NCBI GenBank assembly: GCA_965262175.1
Contig: CBDHES010000029.1
Coordinates: 124,001 to 188,000 of the forward strand
Direction of reading: 5' to 3'
Length of the DNA stretch: 64,000 nucleotides
Source: CADEDH01 sp965262175
Lineage (GTDB): Bacteria > Actinomycetota > Acidimicrobiia > Acidimicrobiales > SZUA-35
Of the stretch, positions 59,904 through 64,000 are shown in pieces (within the stretch, counting starts at the first letter, position 1; each line of letters starts with the position of its first letter). Below the pieces are notes generated by a model. The model did no database searches. It was not told the DNA's origin and saw only the letters and a program-made list of their open reading frames with translations. The position numbers were made by a program, and so were the translations under genes.

Positions 59904-61568
59904 TCAGGCCAGGCGCTCGCCGCCGTGGGCGAAGCGGCCGCCGACCATGGTGGCCACCACCTCGACCTCGGCGATGCCGTCGGGGTCGATGGCGGTGGGG
60001 TCGTGATCGAGCACGACCAGGTCGGCCAGCTTCCCCTCGGTGATCGACCCCTTCCGGCCCTCATCGAACGCAGCGTGGGCCGAACCGAGCGTGTAGGCGG
60101 TGAGGGCCTCGGTCGCGCTGAGCGCCTCGTGGGGGTTGAACGGCTGGCCGGCCGCCGTGCGCTGGTTGACCAGGTCGTGGACGCCGAGCAGCGGCGCTCC
60201 CTTGACGACCGGCCGGTCGGAGCTGCCGGGCAGGATCAGACCGGCGTCGAGGAACGAGCGCTGCCGGTAACAGTTGGCCACCCGATCCGACCCGAGCGCG
60301 GCCGCCATGCCGTCACCCAGTTCGCTGATGAACCTGGCCTGGGGAACGGGGATGACTCCCAGTCGGGCCATGCGTTCGACATCGTCGGGTCGGACGACCC
60401 CGGCGTGCTCGATCCGGTGCCGGTGGTCGAGCCGTGGGTGGCGCCGCAACGCCTCCTCGTACGAATCGAGGACCGCCGAGACGGCCCGGTCACCGATGGC
60501 GTGGACCCCGACCTGCCATCCGCTGGCGTGGGCCTCGACGATGATCGGCGTCAGCTCCTCCGGTTCGAGCTGGAAGAACCCCCGGTTGTCGGGGTCGTCG
60601 TCGTTGGCGAACGGCTCGAACATCGCACACGTCCGCCCGATCAACGATCCGTCGGCGAACACCTTGGTCGCCCCGATCCGCAGCCAGTCGTCGCCGAACC
60701 CGGTCCGGACCCCGAGGTCGAGGGTCCGGCTCCCGGCCTCCACCGCCCGGTCGTCGGCGTGGGCCTCGAGCCGGTGGAGCGATTCCTGGGCCACCATGGC
60801 CGTCACCCGGACCCCGAGCGCACCCTCGTCGCGCGCCTGCTGGTAGGCGGCCAACTCCAGGGGGGTGTGGCCGACCAGACCGATCCCCACCCCGGCCTCC
60901 TGGCACGAGGTGATGCCCTCGGCGAGGTAGGCGGCCGACGCGAGGCGGAGGGAGTCGACGACCTCGGCCGTGCTGTGGGGCTTGTAGAGACGGGTGACCA
61001 GATCCTGGGCCTGCTCGAGGAACAGGCCGGTCGGTCGACCGTCGGGACCGATGACCACCTCGCCGCCGGCCGGAACCGGCTGGTCACCGACCCGAGCCAG
61101 GCCCAGCAGGCGACTGTTGACCGTCAACATGTGCCCCGAGTTGTGCTGGAGCATCACCGGGTGGTCCGGCGACACGCTGTCGAGCTCGACCGCCGTCGGG
61201 TGTCGGCGCTCGGCCAGCTTGTTCTGGTCGTAGCCGGCGCCGATGACCCACTGCCCGGGCGGCGTCGACGCCACCCGAGCCTCGATGGCGGCCAGGATGT
61301 CGGCGATCGAGGCGATCGGGGGCGACGACAGATCCACCCGCCGGAGCGAGTCGCCGAAGTGGGCCATGTGCTGGTGGGCGTCGTTGAAGCCGGGGACGAT
61401 CGTCCGCCCCCCGAGTGCCACGGTCCGCCTGGCGGCGAGCCCGGCGGCCTCGTCGTCGGTCCCGACGAACACAAGGCGATCGCCGACGATGCCGATGGCC
61501 GACGCCGTGGGTCGCCGGTGGTCGATCGTCACCACGTTGGCCCCGGTGAGAAGCGTGTCGAGCTGCAT
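59904..61568 (-). CDS. YtcJ-like metal-dependent amidohydrolase
   Basis: 554 residues. Amidohydrolase_3 features are LLTGANVVTIDHRRP at the N-terminus, GRTIVPGFNDAHQHMAHFG (metal-binding HxH), ATKVFADGSLIGRTC (Lys region), VGVHAIGDRAV and HRIEHAG (metal His residues), GSSDRPVVKG (Asp) and TLGSAHAAFDEGRKGSI ... GKLADLVVLD at the end. It likely hydrolyses an N-acyl or N-formyl group; the substrate is unknown. ATG 61568 is the start of homology. The ~760-codon extension upstream of it is antisense to the binding-protein gene and rejected. Confidence 0.88.
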   Translation of the reverse strand: MQLDTLLTGANVVTIDHRRPTASAIGIVGDRLVFVGTDDEAAGLAARRTVALGGRTIVPGFNDAHQHMAHFGDSLRRVDLSSPPIASIADILAAIEARVASTPPGQWVIGAGYDQNKLAERRHPTAVELDSVSPDHPVMLQHNSGHMLTVNSRLLGLARVGDQPVPAGGEVVIGPDGRPTGLFLEQAQDLVTRLYKPHSTAEVVDSLRLASAAYLAEGITSCQEAGVGIGLVGHTPLELAAYQQARDEGALGVRVTAMVAQESLHRLEAHADDRAVEAGSRTLDLGVRTGFGDDWLRIGATKVFADGSLIGRTCAMFEPFANDDDPDNRGFFQLEPEELTPIIVEAHASGWQVGVHAIGDRAVSAVLDSYEEALRRHPRLDHRHRIEHAGVVRPDDVERMARLGVIPVPQARFISELGDGMAAALGSDRVANCYRQRSFLDAGLILPGSSDRPVVKGAPLLGVHDLVNQRTAAGQPFNPHEALSATEALTAYTLGSAHAAFDEGRKGSITEGKLADLVVLDHDPTAIDPDGIAEVEVVATMVGGRFAHGGERLA

Positions 61569-61653
61569 CGCCGGACGGTAGCCCTTCGCCGCACGACAGG
61601 TCGACGTCACCCCGCCGTCATCGACAATCCGGATCCGGTCGACACGGCTGGGG

Positions 61654-61659
61654 TAGGGT
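61654..61659 (+). promoter_or_regulatory. Candidate -10 element TAGGGT for the ABC importer operon
   Basis: TAGGGT lies 64 nt before the ATG at 61724, giving a leader of about 57 nt with a GAGGGAGAG ribosome-binding site. Confidence 0.38.
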
Positions 61660-61723
61660 GTTTCACCCGATCGATGGATCGGGTTCAACCGCCAACCACT
61701 TCGACACATCGAGGGAGAGCGAT

Positions 61724-63485
61724 ATGCGAAGCCGAGACCGCCTGCTCCGGCTGCTTGCCGCCCTGCTGGCCCTGGCCCTGGTGGCCGCCGCCTGCTCCAG
61801 CGACGACGACGACGAGAGCACGACCGCCGATGAGGACTCGGAGTCTCCCGAGTCGACCGACGCCGATACCGACCGACACCGACACCGACGAGTCGGCCGC
61901 CGACGACGGCGAGTTCGCCCCGCTGTCGGTGACGGCCCCCGACTGCGAGTACGGAGGCAAGATCTCCTCGATCGAGGCCACCGCCCAGTACGAGGTGACG
62001 TTCACCATGTGCTCGCCGGTACCGGCCTTCCGCCAGATCGCCGCCTTCACGCCGTTCGGGATCCAGCCCGCCGAACACCTCGAGGCGACCGGTGGGGCAC
62101 CGCTCGACGACCCGATCGGGACCGGGCCCTTCATGCTGACCGAGTGGGCTCGGGGCGAGCAGATCGTCTTCTCGGCCAACCCCGACTACTGGGGAGACGG
62201 GCCGTCGTTCGACACCCTCGTCTTCCGGTGGGCCACCGAGGGAGCGGCCCGGCTCCTCGAGCTGCAGTCGGGCACGGTCGACCAGATCACCAACCTGAGC
62301 CCCGACGACTTCGAGACCGTCCAGAACGACGGCAACCTCACGTTCATCCCGGTCGCCAACCCCAACACCCTCTACCTGGCGATGACCGCCCAGCTCGACG
62401 TGAACGGCGAGACTCCCGGCGGCGACACGGTCTTCGCCGACCCGTTGGTCCGGGAGGCCGTCGCCCTCGGCATCGACCGTCAGCGGATCGTCGACAACTT
62501 CTTCCCCGAGGGCTCGGAGGTCGCATCCCACTTCACGCCGTGCTCGATCCCCAACGGCTGCGAGGGTGAGGAGTGGTACGACTTCGATCCCGAGCGGGCC
62601 CGTGAGCTGCTGGCCGAGGCCGGCTTCCCCGACGGCTTCGAGACCTCGATCTACTACCGGGACGTGTTCCGGGGGTACCTCCCCGAGCCTGGCGTGGTCG
62701 CCGTCGAGTTCCAGACCCAGCTGGCCGAGAACCTCGGGATCGATGCCGAGGTCGTGGTGATGGAGTCCGGCGAGTTCATCGACGAGTCGACCAACGGTCG
62801 CCTCGACGGGTTCTACCTCCTCGGCTGGGGGGCCGACTACCCCCACGTCACCAACTTCCTCGACTTCCACTTCTCGAAGTCCAACCCCCAGTTCGGTGAG
62901 CCCCACCCGGAGATCTACGAGCTGCTCGAGCAGGGTTCTCAGATCGCCGACGACGCCGAGGCGGCACCGATCTACGCCGAGGCCAACGACGCCATCCGGA
63001 CGCTGATCCCGATGGTCCCCATCGCCCATGGTGCGTCGGCCTCGGCCACGCTGAACTCGGTCGACGGCGCCCACTTCCGTCCGTTCGGGGCCCCGCTGTT
63101 CCATCGGACCGACCCCGGCGGGGACACCTTCGTGTTCATGCAGAACGCCGAGCCGATCAGCCTCTACTGCACCGACGAGACCGACGGCGAGTCGCTCGCC
63201 GCCTGTCAGCAGGTCGTCGAGCCGTTGCTCGGGTACGCCATCGACTCCGGAGCCATCGAGCCCCGGTTGGCCACGGAGTGCACGGCCAACGAGGACGCCA
63301 CGGTCTGGGTCTGCACCCTCCGGGAGGGTGTCGTGTTCCACGACGGCTCGGGCTTCGACGCCAACGATGTCGTCGCCTCCTGGGCCGCCGGTATCGACGC
63401 CGCCAACCCCCTCCACGTCGGCAACACCGGTGCGTTCGAGTACTACAGCTACCTGTGGGACGCGCTGATCAACGGCGAGAGCTGA
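61724..63485 (+). CDS. Circularly permuted family-5 ABC solute-binding lipoprotein, frameshifted in the linker
   Basis: The signal and lipobox (LALVAAAC) plus an acidic linker are read from ATG 61724; the mature domain lies in a different frame. Removing one C at 61873/61874, inside a Asp/Thr repeat, joins them into 586 residues. The mature part is an SBP_bac_5 (peptide/nickel-type) protein in unusual order: it begins at the segment normally ~100 residues in (VTFTMCSPVPAF; GTGPFMLTEWARGEQIVF; NPDYWG), runs to the usual C-terminal region (LGWGADYPHVTNFLD), and ends with the usual N-terminal segment (ACQQVVEPLLGY; WVCTLREGVVFHDGS; DANDVVASW). The frameshift may be a sequencing error, since the downstream frame is intact. 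Followed 9 nt later by the permease gene. Confidence 0.8.
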
Positions 63486-63494
63486 CCCGGTCAC

Positions 63495-64000
63495 GTGATC
63501 CGGTTCATCATCAGGAGGCTGTTGTCGGCCATCCCGGTGATCATCGGCATCCTCATCGTCACCTTCTTCCTGGCCCGGGCCATCCCGGGTGACCCGTGCC
63601 GGTCGATCCTCGGGGAGAAGGCGACGGCCGAGGCCTGTGAGGCGTTCGAGCGCAACAAGGGGCTGGACCGGCCGCTGCCGGTCCAGCTCGGGATCTACCT
63701 GGGCGACGTGGCCCAGGGGGACTTCGGCGACTCGATCAGGTTCTCCCGGCCGGTGACCCAGATCATGGTCGAACGCCTCCCGGTCACCATCGAGTTGGCG
63801 ACCGCCGCCCTCGGCATCGCTCTCGTCGTCGGGATCGGCCTCGGCGTGGCGTCGGCCATGCGCCACAACTCGATGGTCGACATCGGCTCGATGGCGGTGG
63901 CCAACGTCGGGGTCTCGATGCCGGTGTTCTGGCTGGGCTTGATGCTGATCTGGGCGTTCGCCGCTCAGCTCGGCTGGCTCCCACCGTCCGGCCGGCTGAC
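63495..64000 (+). CDS. Dipeptide/oligopeptide ABC transporter permease (DppB/OppB-like), partial
   Basis: 168 codons are visible before the window ends. The N-terminus FIIRRLLSAIPVIIGILIVTFFLARAIPGDP is the standard DppB start (core IPVIIGILIVTFFL), followed by GLDRPLPVQLGIYLGDVAQGDFGDSIRFSRPV and ERLPVTIELATAALGIAL, the beginning of the permease domain. It pairs with the binding protein upstream; a DppC-like permease and ATPases should follow outside the window. GTG 63495 begins the conserved sequence. Confidence 0.92.
   Translation, partial: MIRFIIRRLLSAIPVIIGILIVTFFLARAIPGDPCRSILGEKATAEACEAFERNKGLDRPLPVQLGIYLGDVAQGDFGDSIRFSRPVTQIMVERLPVTIELATAALGIALVVGIGLGVASAMRHNSMVDIGSMAVANVGVSMPVFWLGLMLIWAFAAQLGWLPPSGRL

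Noticed and set aside
61570..63866. Extension of the amidohydrolase frame to 1320 residues
   Set aside because: Antisense to the binding-protein and permease genes with shadow composition.
1..64000. tRNA, rRNA, insertion sequences, phage or integrase genes, origins
   Set aside because: None was found on reading both strands; no transposase, integrase or terminal inverted repeats are visible.

Overview
The window is about 64 kb of very GC-rich, densely packed bacterial DNA with many GTG starts, 4-base ATGA/GTGA overlaps between co-directional genes and overlapping convergent genes. The gene content fits a free-living actinobacterium, probably of the Acidimicrobiia/Ilumatobacter type: an F420-type luciferase-like oxidoreductase, RskA-type anti-sigma factor, MmpL-type transporter, receptor Ser/Thr kinase, MPT53-like thiol oxidoreductase and NrtR-nadA. 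This is inference from gene families; the window has no rRNA, tRNA, CRISPR array, insertion sequence or phage genes. Several genes carry a TAnnnT hexamer (often TAGGGT) 6-8 nt before the start codon, which suggests leaderless transcripts.

Layout. 1-10.5 kb: a partial unknown gene and a nitroreductase; a lipoprotein thioredoxin whose active-site codon is an in-frame TGA (selenocysteine); an SDR; a cell-surface operon (acyltransferase, SGNH lipoprotein, glycosyltransferase); an HpaB-like flavoprotein; then thioesterase, luciferase-like oxidoreductase and MFS transporter. 10.5-18.2 kb: a 1081-residue BON-OmpA-BMP fusion, an AT-rich regulatory gap, a patatin, and a divergent GH130/GH-D glycosidase pair. 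18.2-27.1 kb: a 2-oxoacid dehydrogenase operon (E1alpha, E1beta, E2, E3) downstream of an ECF sigma/anti-sigma pair, divergent from a receptor-like Ser/Thr kinase with an extracellular amino-acid-binding-type domain. 27.1-36.7 kb: small regulators, two methyltransferases, an MFS transporter, a two-component system divergent from an MMPL transporter, and a thiolase.

36.9-56 kb holds a compact nonribosomal peptide gene cluster that looks undescribed. A PltE-like aminoacyl-carrier-protein dehydrogenase, a stand-alone adenylation enzyme and a stand-alone carrier protein are translationally coupled to a 2731-residue two-module NRPS (C-A-T-C-A-T-TE) and a SyrD/PvdE-type exporter. The first adenylation domain reads as an Asn-type pocket and is interrupted between motifs A8 and A10 by a complete PP-loop ATPase with zinc-ribbon and TtcA-like cysteines. 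The thioesterase has Cys where Ser is usual. Next to it lie a PhyH-type Fe/2-oxoglutarate dioxygenase, a HupE-like membrane protein, a second selenoprotein (TGA in a WASW-U-GCR redoxin motif followed by a 7-bp hairpin), a GT1 glycosyltransferase and a cytochrome P450. The expected product is a short N-capped, sulfur- or nitrogen-modified and possibly glycosylated peptide; the chemistry is inference.

56-64 kb: a secreted carboxylesterase, NrtR regulator with quinolinate synthase NadA, a YtcJ-like amidohydrolase, and the start of an ABC importer operon. Its binding protein is a circularly permuted family-5 solute-binding protein and carries an apparent 1-base frameshift in its linker; the DppB-like permease runs off the window.
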